Below, piece by piece: positions 1 to 9,629 of a DNA stretch of 64,000 nucleotides (its first letter is position 1; each line of letters begins with the position of its first letter). The stretch is from positions 1 through 64,000 of the forward strand of contig LDOQ01000199.1 of NCBI GenBank assembly GCA_001887945.1. Direction: 5' to 3'. The translations under genes were made by a program, and so were the position numbers. This DNA comes from Spraguea lophii. Taxonomy: Eukaryota > Microsporidia > Spragueidae. Below the pieces are notes generated by a model that was given only the letters and a program-made list of their open reading frames with translations, searched no databases and had not been told where the DNA came from.

Positions 1-453
1 TGATTTTTTAATAATAACTCTTCTATTTTTAAAAGATTTAATTATTTATTTATCTTAAAAATATAGGTGATGCGAATATGTAAGTATGTATATTCTTTAT
101 ATTTTATTAATTAACATTTATCTTAATCTACCTAAAAATAAAATTTGTTTCAAGATATTTTATTGTATATTATTTTTATGTTAAGTTCCACGAATGAATA
201 AAAAAATTTTAAAAATATAATTCTTCTTTAATTTTTAATTTTTTGTTTATATTATATAATTATAGGTTATATAATATGAATACTATATAGCATTTCAATC
301 TATATCTTATTCTTCTTAGCAAAATATATTGTTTAAAGAAATCAATTAAAATTAAAAAGAATAAAGAAGATTGCAATGTTTTAATTTATGTTTAGAAAGT
401 TGGGTTTATTCGTTTAATGACTTTAAAGAAAGTTTATTTTTTTATATTTTATT
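1..453. other. AT-rich intergenic start of window
   Basis: No coding frame, RNA gene or repeat that I can support. It is the 3' flank of the repeat protein that follows on the minus strand. Confidence 0.6.
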
Positions 454-2466
454 CTAACTTAACATCCAACTTAGATTTATAATAAGAAATAATTTCCATA
501 TTTTAAATTTCAATGTAATTTCATTGTCCGAGTTTTCTTTTTGTATTCCTTCGGGTGATTCTTTTTTTATTTCTTTTTGTGTTTCTTCATATGCGTTTTC
601 ATATATTTCCTCAGATGATTCTTCATGCATTTTTTCATGTGTTTCTTCAGGTGTTTCTTTTTGTATTTCTTTTTGTATTTCTTCATGTGTTTCTTCAGGT
701 GTTTCTTTTTGTATTTCTTCATGTGTTTCTTCAGGTGTTTCTTTTTGTATTTCTTTTTTTATTTCTTCATATATTTCTTCACGTGCATCTTCATATATTT
801 CCTCGGATGATTCTTCATGTGATTCTTCAGGTGATTTTTCATCTATTTCTTCGTGTATTTCTTCATGTATTTTTCCGTGTGATTTTTCAGATGATTCTCC
901 GTGTATTTCTTCATGTGTTTTCTCTGGTGTTTCTTCAGGTGATTTTTCATCTATTTCTTTTTGTATTTCTTCCTGTATTTTTCCGTGTGATTTTTCCGAT
1001 GATTCTTCGTGTATTTCTTCATGTGTTTCTTTTTGTATTTCTTCATGTGTTTTTTCTGGTGTTTCTTCAGGTGATTTTTCATCTATTTCTTTTTGTATTT
1101 CTTCCTGTATTTTTCCGTGTGATTTTTCCGATGATTCTTCGTGTATTTCTTCATGTGTTTCTTTTTGTATTTCTTCATGTGTTTTTTCTGGTGTTTCTTC
1201 AGGTGATTTTTCATCTATTTCTTTTTGTATTTCTTCCTGTATTTTTCCGTGTGATTTTTCCGATGATTCTTCGTGTATTTCTTCATGTGTTTCTTTTTGT
1301 ATTTCTTCATGTGTTTTTTCTGGTGTTTCTTCAGGTGATTTTTCATCTGTTTCTTCAGGTGTTTCTTTTTGTAATTCTTCGTGTGTTTCTTTTTGTATTT
1401 TTTCGTGTGTTTCTTCAGGGGATTCTTTTTGTAATTCCTCGGGTGTTTCTTCGTGTGTTTCCTCTTGTGTTTCCTCATGTGATTCTGCGTGTATTTCTTT
1501 AGGTGTTTCTTTTTTTATTTCTTCGGGTGTTTTTTTCCGTATTTCTTCGTGTATTTTTCCGTGTATTTCTTCAAGTGCTTCTTCATATATTTCTTCTGGT
1601 GATTCTTCATGTATTTCTGACCAAAGTTTTGCTTCTGATTCTGGTTGAAATATTGATATAATTCTTTGAAATTTGTTCATAATACGATTCCTATAATAGA
1701 TATAACCTTTATTCCTTATATTAGATATTTTCATATCCCAGTGTTGGTCAGTGAATTCTATAATATGTGTGTTTTTTAATATATTTCCTAAATTGTCGAT
1801 GAAGTTTCCTGCTATGTTATCAAATTTCACAGGAAAATATACCTTTTTTATTTGAGATGGTAAATAAATAATAGCATTCTTAGTATCTATTGGTATTTCA
1901 CTGCTAATTGCATCATTATATTTAAATTCATTCGGGCATTTAAAATATAGATATGTTTCATATTTTGTTTTTTTGATCTTTATAGTAGCTTTAAATGTTA
2001 TTGTTTCAGTTAATAACTCTTTTTCTGTTATAGTATTTCCATTTTCATCTACACCTTCTATCATACCATCTTTATTAATTCCTAATTTTGAAAAATACAC
2101 ATAAGACATACCCTTTCTTATTACTACATCGACACCACTAAACTCTAACCTTTTAATTTTAATATCACATGTCATTTGCTTATTGTTTAATTTTGCCTTA
2201 TAACCAAGTTTATTAATAATTCCATTACCTCGTATTTCTGTTCCGTTTTTCTTTCGTATCTTTATTAAAACATCTTTAACACTGGCTTCTTCTCCACAAG
2301 CACTTATATTACTTGCCTGTATGTTCATAAAAGATATTAAACAAAGAACGGGCAATTTTTTTATTCTTATCATGATTAATAACTTAATATTTCTATATAA
2401 TTTGATAAAAAAATTAAAATTCTTTTCTTCCCTACAAAAAAAGTCGTATTCATTTCTAGTTAACAT
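454..2466 (-). CDS. Secreted glutamate-rich tandem-repeat protein (hypothetical)
   Basis: Unrecognised 670-residue protein. A hydrophobic segment (about residues 38-48, after Ile-Lys-Lys) resembles a signal peptide or anchor and is followed by about 220 residues of ordinary sequence. From about residue 275 the chain is built almost entirely of short HEEI, QKET, PEET and HEESSEKS blocks. Within this, a 44-residue (132-bp) unit occurs three times in perfect phase (941-1336), preceded by a copy shorter by 8 residues. The last about 16 residues (WKLFLIINLSWML) are hydrophobic, so the protein could be tail-anchored or GPI-modified. A GGG motif lies 7 bases before the first ATG, favouring 670 residues. 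A second ATG at 2373 would place the hydrophobic stretch at the very N-terminus, as in a classic signal peptide. A surface or secreted role is inferred from the architecture only. Confidence 0.75.
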   Translation of the reverse strand: MLTRNEYDFFCREEKNFNFFIKLYRNIKLLIMIRIKKLPVLCLISFMNIQASNISACGEEASVKDVLIKIRKKNGTEIRGNGIINKLGYKAKLNNKQMTCDIKIKRLEFSGVDVVIRKGMSYVYFSKLGINKDGMIEGVDENGNTITEKELLTETITFKATIKIKKTKYETYLYFKCPNEFKYNDAISSEIPIDTKNAIIYLPSQIKKVYFPVKFDNIAGNFIDNLGNILKNTHIIEFTDQHWDMKISNIRNKGYIYYRNRIMNKFQRIISIFQPESEAKLWSEIHEESPEEIYEEALEEIHGKIHEEIRKKTPEEIKKETPKEIHAESHEETQEETHEETPEELQKESPEETHEKIQKETHEELQKETPEETDEKSPEETPEKTHEEIQKETHEEIHEESSEKSHGKIQEEIQKEIDEKSPEETPEKTHEEIQKETHEEIHEESSEKSHGKIQEEIQKEIDEKSPEETPEKTHEEIQKETHEEIHEESSEKSHGKIQEEIQKEIDEKSPEETPEKTHEEIHGESSEKSHGKIHEEIHEEIDEKSPEESHEESSEEIYEDAREEIYEEIKKEIQKETPEETHEEIQKETPEETHEEIQKEIQKETPEETHEKMHEESSEEIYENAYEETQKEIKKESPEGIQKENSDNEITLKFKIWKLFLIINLSWMLS
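833..1336 (-). repeat. Coding minisatellite, 132-bp unit
   Basis: A gatttttcatct motif recurs at 941, 1073 and 1205 and, diverging just after it, at 1337, giving an exact 132-bp period. The preceding interval 833-940 is 108 bp, 24 bp shorter. Unit lengths are multiples of three, so copy-number changes keep the reading frame of the glutamate-rich protein. Confidence 0.9.
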
Positions 2467-2493
2467 TTCTTACCCTCGTTAACAAAGAAGATT

Positions 2494-2755
2494 ACATACT
2501 TACTTTTTTGGTCAAAATACATAAAAGGAGATGCATTTTAAAAAAAATATTTCTATTAATAGAAATTTAACGTTTTTGTTTTCTATATTATACATTTTTA
2601 TAATTATAGTCAAATATAATTAATTACATATTTGTTTTTTTTGGTAAAAATATATAAAAGGAAATGCATTTTAAAAAAATTATTTCTATTAATAGAAATT
2701 TAACGTTTTTGTTGTCTATATTATACATTTTTATAATTATAGTCAAATATATAAT
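2494..2755. repeat. Direct duplication of about 132 bp upstream of the repeat protein
   Basis: The segment 2494-2625 recurs at 2626-2755 with only scattered changes. Both copies contain aaaaggaaatgcatttt-like sequence, ctattaatagaaatttaacg and tatacatttttataattatag. It starts about 30 bp upstream of the start codon at 2466, so the promoter or 5' leader is probably duplicated. Confidence 0.85.
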
Positions 2756-3309
2756 TTATTGGTAACATAACAGTAAAAATGATATTATGTTATTTATAAT
2801 ATTAGAATTTGTATTGTATTATTATATAACTATTAATACTTACTTCGATATTCGTTATATAACGATATATCAAAATATATATGATATAAATAGTTATCAT
2901 TGAATCTTAATATTAAATAATGACATAAAAATAAAATAACTAAAATAATATCGTATGAATATTATCTACAAAAATATAATGTATTATGTTTTTTATACAA
3001 AATAAAAATAGATAAATATCATTCTTTATAGTATTTTTTCTTATATTTAAAAACCCTTGTATAATGATAAATTTATTGTATAATTGGTAAATAATATATA
3101 TTAAACATTACTCGGTATAAAATCTATAAAAAAAATAAGAATTTTTATAGCAATTTTTTTGCTAATAGAAATAAAACAAAATTTAATAAGTGTATTTGAT
3201 GAAGATTTAATTTTAATATTTACAATATTTTCTATAGAATTATTATTGTTTCGTTTATGGTATAATTCTAAACGATTTTTTTACTCTTGATTCTTTTTTG
3301 TTTCCCAGA
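2756..3309. other. AT-rich intergenic DNA
   Basis: I see no gene or repeat here. Confidence 0.5.
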
Positions 3310-3803
3310 TTTTTTTATTAATGAAACTTTTATTTATCAAAGTTCCCTGGTCGGTTGCGGCCTACCATGGTCTGTGTCCTTCGGTTCCTCAAGCGAATCC
3401 AAGCTTGTACTAACTGGTTTCGCTACAGATATGCATTAATCTCATCTTAGTTTATGCTCCAAAGTGTTAAGATTTTGCGTCTGGTGAACGTCCCCGCTCC
3501 CTCCCAGTTTTTAAGAAATTCCCAGCCTCTTTCGTTGCATAGTATTGGCCGAGTCATAAATCAATACCGGGATTGCAACTATATCAGCTAAACGCTACTT
3601 TAATCTAGTCGGGGCCGTTATACAAGGCACAGTTATGCTGCGCTATCGAACCCTGACCCAGTCAACAACCTTTTTCTTTTCTTCTGTCTTTTTATTATTA
3701 TTATTTTTTTGTTTTGAAAATTCTTCTGGATGAGGGAGATTCGAACCCGTCAGACTTGGGATTTAGTTACCACATCATGACCACTGGGTCAAGCGAGACT
3801 TGA
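3310..3803 (-). mobile_element. tRNA-derived SINE-like repeat, copy A (full, best preserved)
   Basis: Read on the minus strand, a tRNA-like head (3803 to about 3729) is followed by an A-rich linker, a body of about 380 bp (3690 to 3320) and an A-rich end (3310-3317 on the plus strand is tttttttatta-like). The head has a pol III A-box-like TGACCCAGTGG (3781-3791) and a near-consensus B box GGTTCGAATCT (3737-3747). The body is far less AT-rich than its surroundings. Related copies occur at 9143, 26578, 31830, 32951, 43199, 54254, 60812 and 63950. The head cannot form a proper acceptor stem, so it is not a working tRNA gene. I saw no open frame in the body. SINE identity is inferred from this architecture. 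Confidence 0.7.
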
Positions 3804-4166
3804 CAATCTTGCTATTAATAATTTGATTTTCTGGTTTCATGTGACGATTTTAATTTAATAAGATAATTACATTAACATTATGATACTGGTAAACTAGAGT
3901 ATATTTAAGTTTAACGATGTTTCAGTCAAGAATATTAACGAGTCTGTAAACTTTTTTTTATAGTAATAATAAATATTTAATATAAAATTATTCATTCACA
4001 AATAACATTCTTTTCTTCTTATAATTTTTTTTAAATAATTTTTTAATAATAAGTAAAAGGTTCCGATATATTTCTGTCTGCCGTTGTCTAAGATCGTTAA
4101 TTCCTTATTTATTCCTATGGTAATAATAAATAAACATAATAAATAAAATATTATAAATTGTTTTAT
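3804..4166. other. AT-rich intergenic DNA
   Basis: Nothing recognisable between the repeat and the 3' end of the SF3a60 gene. Confidence 0.5.
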
Positions 4167-5363
4167 TTACAACATTCCAAGCCTTTTTAATTCTTCGTAT
4201 GTTTTTTTATCATAAATATTTCCTTGTTCATCTTCAACCTCTTCCTGATATAATTCGTTTTCTTCTCTATCTTCGATATTTCTTTGGAGTTCTTCTATTT
4301 CTTTTAATTTTAATATTCCAAAGAATTTATTTATTTCCGTTATACCCAAATTTTTGAGATTATCATTATGTGTTATTGTATTAAAATGTTTTTCATAATT
4401 ATACTTTCCTTTGATTTTTATATTACATAATTCACAATGGTAATTAATGTTTAATCCATAATATTTATATAACCATAATGGTATTATATTACCTTTGTTA
4501 TCTTTAGGTGTAAATTCATCATTTTTCCTTTCGGAATGTTTTCTTGTCATATTATCCTCTGTATCTTTTATTAATATTGTATTAATTATTTGTTGCTTTA
4601 AAATCAATATATATTCTTTTATTATTTGCTCTGTTATATATACTTCATGATATTCCACTTCGAATATTTTATTATTTTCTATAGCGTTTTTTCTATGTTT
4701 TTTACCGTCTTTATGATATTTATACAAATTTTCCTTTATTGATTTATCACAGCAAATACAAAATATATTTTCAGAAAAAAATAAATAAGGTTCGGATGAG
4801 ATACATTCATCTATTTGAAGTTTTACTTTTTTTAATGGGAAGGCTTTCTTTATAAAATTTTTAAAATAACTTGCCAACTCTTTTAACATGAAATAATATT
4901 CAAAACTACTTTTAGAAAAGTTATCCAGATTCTGTAACTGATGTAAAAAAACTTTGTAACTTTTTATATGTGGGAATGATAATTTATATTTTTCATAAAT
5001 ATCTAAAACATCTACCATCTCTCCATAATATTCCTTCTTTGTAAACATTCTTTCTATCTTCTCTTTGATTATTTGTTTTAATGGTATTTTTATTTTCTTA
5101 TTATGATCTGTAATAAATTTATTTTCAATCTCTTCTATTATTTTATCATTGATGGTAATACTGTTATCATTTTCTTTATTTGTTAAAATATTTTGAATTT
5201 TCTTTTTTATTTTCATTATTCTTTTCCTTCTTTTATAAATAATATGATCTTTTAAAACTCTTTTTTTAGGATATTCGGTAGATAATTGTTTTAGTTTTTT
5301 TATTTTTCTTTTTTCTATATACAATCTATCAGAATATTTTATATATTCTCTAAATTCTTTCAT
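4167..5363 (-). CDS. Splicing factor SF3a60 / Prp9
   Basis: Subunit of the SF3a complex of the U2 snRNP, which helps commit the branch site during prespliceosome assembly in the nucleus. The 398-residue protein has a matrin/U1-type zinc finger at about 202-223 (C202, C205, H217, H223). A second C2H2 finger sits near the C-terminus (C310, C313, H326, H332). It ends in the family's conserved tail, an EEVEDEQGN stretch followed by KKTYEELKRLGML. The N-terminal half is basic and helical. It is shorter than animal SF3A3 (about 500 residues), as usual for reduced genomes. A CCC motif lies 6 bases before the ATG. Identification is firm. With the Luc7-like and Prp5-like genes in this window it indicates that the organism still splices. 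Confidence 0.93.
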   Translation of the reverse strand: MKEFREYIKYSDRLYIEKRKIKKLKQLSTEYPKKRVLKDHIIYKRRKRIMKIKKKIQNILTNKENDNSITINDKIIEEIENKFITDHNKKIKIPLKQIIKEKIERMFTKKEYYGEMVDVLDIYEKYKLSFPHIKSYKVFLHQLQNLDNFSKSSFEYYFMLKELASYFKNFIKKAFPLKKVKLQIDECISSEPYLFFSENIFCICCDKSIKENLYKYHKDGKKHRKNAIENNKIFEVEYHEVYITEQIIKEYILILKQQIINTILIKDTEDNMTRKHSERKNDEFTPKDNKGNIIPLWLYKYYGLNINYHCELCNIKIKGKYNYEKHFNTITHNDNLKNLGITEINKFFGILKLKEIEELQRNIEDREENELYQEEVEDEQGNIYDKKTYEELKRLGML

Positions 5364-5644
5364 CTAGGGAATAATAATATTTTGGGTTATAAAAATATTT
5401 GATTACCGCAAATATATTTTTTTAAAAACTTTTTTAACTTAAGATATTTATTTAAATTGATTCTATGATTGTTATACATACATCATAAAGATATGTGTAA
5501 TATAAAGCTATATTCATATTTTTATAGTTATATCATAGTTCATTAAATAATAATTATTGGATAATAATATTTTTTTATTTGAAAATATTAATAACATATA
5601 GAAAACAAACATCAAATTTTTATTGAAAACGTAAATAACTTTAC

Positions 5645-6232
5645 TTAGCAGCAACCGTATTTATTAGAATTAGTTTTTGTTTTTACCACTGTTTTTTGCT
5701 TTTCAACATTCTTTTTAGGCAGTATTTCTCCAATATGTGTAAATATTCTTTCAATATTAAATCCTGTTTTAGCACTTGATTCAAAAAACACCAAATTTTT
5801 TTCTTTGGCTAATTCTGATGCTTCTTCCGTTGATACTCTTCTACACGTGTTTTCTAAGTCGGACTTATTACCAACCATCACTTTCAAAAAGTTTTCTGGC
5901 TTCTCCTGGCTGAGTTCCTCTACCCATCTTTTTGCAACCTCAAAGCTTTCGGTGGAAGTAATATCATATATAATCAAAGCTACATGTGCACCACGATAGT
6001 ACATAGGTATTAAACTATTATACCTTTCCTGTCCTGCAGTATCCCATATTTCATATTTTACATTGAAACTAGGATACAATACCGTCTTCGTCATAAAAGC
6101 TGCACCTATTGTGCTCTCTTCATTTGGATTAAATTGATTTTTAACATATTTCATAACTAAACTAGTTTTTCCCACTGAATAATGGCCAAGTACTACTAAT
6201 TTGTAACTGTATTCTCTTCTCTCATCTGTCAT
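5645..6232 (-). CDS. Rab5-type small GTPase
   Basis: Rab GTPase of 195 residues. Visible motifs are the P-loop GHYSVGKT (16-23), effector TIGAAF (41-46), DTAGQE (64-69), NKSD (122-125) and SAK (153-155). The C-terminus is Cys-Cys, the usual double geranylgeranylation site. The TIGAAF switch and the WDTAGQERYNSLIPMYYRGA block are closest to the Rab5/Ypt51 group, which acts in early endosome fusion. The exact subfamily in a microsporidian is an inference. There is no clear CCC motif before the start, but the chosen ATG places the P-loop at the standard distance from the N-terminus. Confidence 0.92.
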   Translation of the reverse strand: MTDERREYSYKLVVLGHYSVGKTSLVMKYVKNQFNPNEESTIGAAFMTKTVLYPSFNVKYEIWDTAGQERYNSLIPMYYRGAHVALIIYDITSTESFEVAKRWVEELSQEKPENFLKVMVGNKSDLENTCRRVSTEEASELAKEKNLVFFESSAKTGFNIERIFTHIGEILPKKNVEKQKTVVKTKTNSNKYGCC

Positions 6233-7775
6233 ATTATTTGTATTAGAAAATTGTATATAATCTTGTTTCAGATGAGAAACAAATTAAAATTTTAAGATGT
6301 GATAAATAATATTTATTGAATAAAAAATAATATTAATATATTGAAGTATTTTTGTTATTTTGTATTATGAAGAATGGTATAATTATGTGATAAATTATTT
6401 TAAATTAATATCTTTGATTGTTTTATGATTTTTCATATAAAATGATGAAAATATTCTGCGGACAACAAATAAACAATTATAGAAAATATTACATTACTAT
6501 TTTTAATTTACAAATAAATAAAATTTCAAATATTTTTATATATTCAAAAATATAAAAAATTAAATACATTCTTATTATTAAAAGCACAATTATTTTATAT
6601 TGAATTTTATTCTTTTCCGATGATGAGCAATAAAAATATTTTTATTACAAGAAATACGATTGACTTATCAGTAATACAAAAACTCAATACAATAAATAAA
6701 ATGTAAAAAATAATTAGGACTTTATTATTGTAAGATTAACAATATTCTTTCGAATAATCTAAATTTTTTAAGATGAATATTGTTAATGTGTTGCTCTAAC
6801 CTATAGATAATTAGAATATGTTATTTTTAAAGGATTTTTTGATGTATCTCATAATTTTAATAATGATTTATATTGTAATAACAATTAACTAGTCATATTA
6901 CAATTACGAATGTTTTTGTATAATGTCTAACTAATAATAATTTTTTATAACCTAAAGTTTTTTCTATGTTATAAGTTTTCGTTGTTTTAAATCATAATTG
7001 TTCTTCATATAAGGAAAGTATTTTTATATACTCTTAATAAATATTATCAAAGTTAATATATCATCATATTTGTTTTGTATTTTATTTTTTAAAATGTGAG
7101 CTTATTAATTTCAATGCATATGATTCGATTTTACATTCTATTATTCTTTTTTGTATATATTTGTAAAAGACATCAGAAACTTAATATATTCTTTTGAAAT
7201 GCATTATTTGTTCTTTTGAATTCTTTTGTTATACGATTTATTCATTATATAGAATAATACACTAAATAAATTACTAATAAACATTTTCGCATTATAGAAA
7301 TTAAATTTTTCTAATAAAAATACATCGGAATTACATTTAGATATTATTACAACCTCATATACATTCAGTTAATATCTTATATTTTTATAAACCATTAATT
7401 TCTTATATTGGTAATATAATTTTTTTTCGAAATTAGATATTTATTAATCAGTTAAGAAATGAATATGTAATAGTATTTTCTGAAAATTTAAACGATTAGA
7501 AAGATAGCTTAATGATTTTCTCATCTATTAAAACTTTTTTTAATTTACAGATATTTGAACATTCTTTAAAATATTATTATGATATTTATTTTTACATGCA
7601 AATTTAAAATATACGTTTAAAAATCTTTTATAAAAAAATATGTAAAATATAATAATATTTTTATCTTTCAAAATTTATTTAGAATTTTTGAAGAATTATA
7701 AACAATATTCAAATGGTTATATATCCCATAAGTGTTTTATAATCAAAATATAAATTCATAATACGTAGAACAAAT
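6233..7775. other. 1.5-kb AT-rich intergenic region
   Basis: No gene is supported on either strand. The one clear structure is a perfect 13-bp inverted repeat, ATTAACAATATTC at 6735-6747 and its complement at 6775-6787, separated by 27 bases. Confidence 0.5.
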
Positions 7776-8903
7776 TTATATCTTTCTAAAAAGTTGGTCA
7801 TTTTTATTATCCTTGTACAAAAACACTTTATCTTTCATGGTTAAACCTTCGCCATTTGTTAGATCAATACGAAATAATTGATATATCTTTGTAAAACAAT
7901 CCAACGGATTTAAATAATTTAAAGCCATTTTTTGAAGATTTATTATTCTTTCTCTTGTACAAGTTTCGTAGGTAATATAATCGTTTATATAAACATTATC
8001 GCTTTTATCTATTTTTTGTAAAATATCATCTAAGTTTGTTTTTGCTCCATTACTTAATTGGCTTATCAACACATTAATAATTTTTATAAAATCAATACCG
8101 GTCTCTTCTAATATGCTATTTAAATCATGATTAAATATTTTTTTATTCTGGTCTGTAGATGATATAAGAGTGTTTACCTGATCTAAATAATTCAATATTT
8201 TTCTAATTTTATTATATACTTTTTCATGCTCGTTGGTTTTCTTTTTTATCACTCTGGTTCCATATTTTGAACTAGTCATTATCATATCATATTGTATATA
8301 TGTATTACTACATAAAAATAAAAGGGTATGGTATAAGTAAAAGTAACTAAAAGAATTATAATTATTTATAAATTTATCCGATCTATTTCTTAATATTTTT
8401 TCTTTCAGATTAACATTATATTTTTGTCCATGAAATAAAAAGATTTCTGCAAAATATAAAGTAAAAGATAATTTCTGTGTAAAGGCGTAATCATCCTTTA
8501 AACTATACAATCCAACTACATTAGAACAATTTTCTGCTTCGGTAAATATGTTATTATTTAATTTTTTATAATAATTTCCCTGAGGTATATACATGTGATC
8601 GGTATCTCTCATTATACAATATTTCCCGGGAATGTTGTTTATAAGAAATTCTCCGTGATGTTTTGATACAAATTCTGCAATTGTATTATCGCAGCGTAAA
8701 TTATAATCATTTTTATTTCTAGTAATAAAAACTGGAATTTCTTCATCAGCAAACGTTGCTGTGTTTTTATATGTATTTTTTGTTGTTTTTTTATTTTTTA
8801 TTTTATTCTTTATATATATAATAAATGGTATAGAAAATGATATAAGAGTTATTACACATAAAGTGATAATTAAAATCTTTAGAAATGACAATCTTCTTCT
8901 CAT
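7776..8903 (-). CDS. Hypothetical protein with N-terminal signal anchor
   Basis: Not recognised. The 375-residue protein starts with a basic MRRR and one long hydrophobic segment (about residues 8-31), then a basic stretch, so it is most simply a type II membrane protein with a large luminal or external domain. The rest is mixed helical sequence with several Tyr/Phe-rich patches. A short segment beginning VVGLYSL near residue 130 faintly recalls the start of ubiquitin-specific protease domains, but the cysteine expected there is absent, so I do not assign that family. CCCC directly precedes the ATG, supporting the start. Confidence 0.75.
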   Translation of the reverse strand: MRRRLSFLKILIITLCVITLISFSIPFIIYIKNKIKNKKTTKNTYKNTATFADEEIPVFITRNKNDYNLRCDNTIAEFVSKHHGEFLINNIPGKYCIMRDTDHMYIPQGNYYKKLNNNIFTEAENCSNVVGLYSLKDDYAFTQKLSFTLYFAEIFLFHGQKYNVNLKEKILRNRSDKFINNYNSFSYFYLYHTLLFLCSNTYIQYDMIMTSSKYGTRVIKKKTNEHEKVYNKIRKILNYLDQVNTLISSTDQNKKIFNHDLNSILEETGIDFIKIINVLISQLSNGAKTNLDDILQKIDKSDNVYINDYITYETCTRERIINLQKMALNYLNPLDCFTKIYQLFRIDLTNGEGLTMKDKVFLYKDNKNDQLFRKI

Positions 8904-9142
8904 GGGGTTTGATTAATGATTTATTTATTTTATCAAAAAAGTTTTAAAGGGGAAATATATTATGTTTAAACAATATATTTCTTTATGTTTTAATATTTGT
9001 GGGATGTATTTTAGATTCGAAAGCAAGCTAATAATTTTATTTTTATTTTTCAAAATATTTTATTAATAATAATGTTAATTGTTATTTGATGAAAGTAATA
9101 CAATCCATCTTCCAAAGTTTTCGATTTTTTTTGAAAATGTTA
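8904..9142. other. Intergenic DNA next to a tRNA-like repeat head
   Basis: AT-rich with no gene seen. The remaining space to the fimbrin start (9216-9629) is equally featureless. Confidence 0.5.
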
Positions 9143-9215
9143 CAGATGGGAGAATCGAACTTGCAGGTCTGGGATTTGGTTACCACTCCGTGATTATTGG
9201 ACCAAACAAAGGAAC
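9143..9215 (-). mobile_element. tRNA-like head of the SINE-like repeat, copy B
   Basis: On the minus strand this shares the head of copy A: a GGTAACCAAATCCCAGACC segment and a B-box-like AAGTTCGATTCT, ending in CCCATCTG. No body follows it, so it is a head-only fragment. Confidence 0.6.
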
Positions 9216-9629
9216 TTTAATTTATGATCAGTCAATTATTCTTAAACATTAAAATATTTTTAGTTTAAAAAAAATCAATAAACAAAAATGATAATTCTAA
9301 TTCGATAATATATATTATTATATAAATTAAAAAATTCTTTTTTATTACATATTTTTCTTTGACTAATAGTAAATTTGTATGAAAAAAATATTTTCAAAAT
9401 AAAATTGTTACTTTTGAATATTCATTAGTATATTTTAATTTATCAGAAAGATCTGTGTAGATTTTCAAAAGAAATATAAATAAAAATATATTTTAAAAAT
9501 TTCAAACGTAAGAAAAGAAGAAGAATACCACTAATTTACTTCTTTTAGAAATATATAATAAAATATTTTTTTTGATTTTTATTAAGTGATAAAGAATCAT
9601 AAAAATAAAAGTGGCGAGCCCTAATATTT

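Noticed and set aside
524..1648. Long plus-strand frames (374, 315 and 61 codons) of Cys/Ser/Phe repeats
   Set aside because: They are mirror translations of the glutamate-rich minus-strand repeat array; periodicity alone keeps them open.
3340..3680. GC-richer stretch first considered as rRNA or another structural RNA
   Set aside because: It recurs as a diverged dispersed repeat and shows no rRNA, RNase P or SRP signature.
3729..3803. Functional tRNA gene
   Set aside because: Acceptor and T stems do not pair; related degenerate copies exist, so it is treated as a repeat head.
7776..8903. Ubiquitin-specific protease assignment for the 375-residue protein
   Set aside because: Only a loose VVGLYSL similarity; catalytic Cys and His boxes are not visible.
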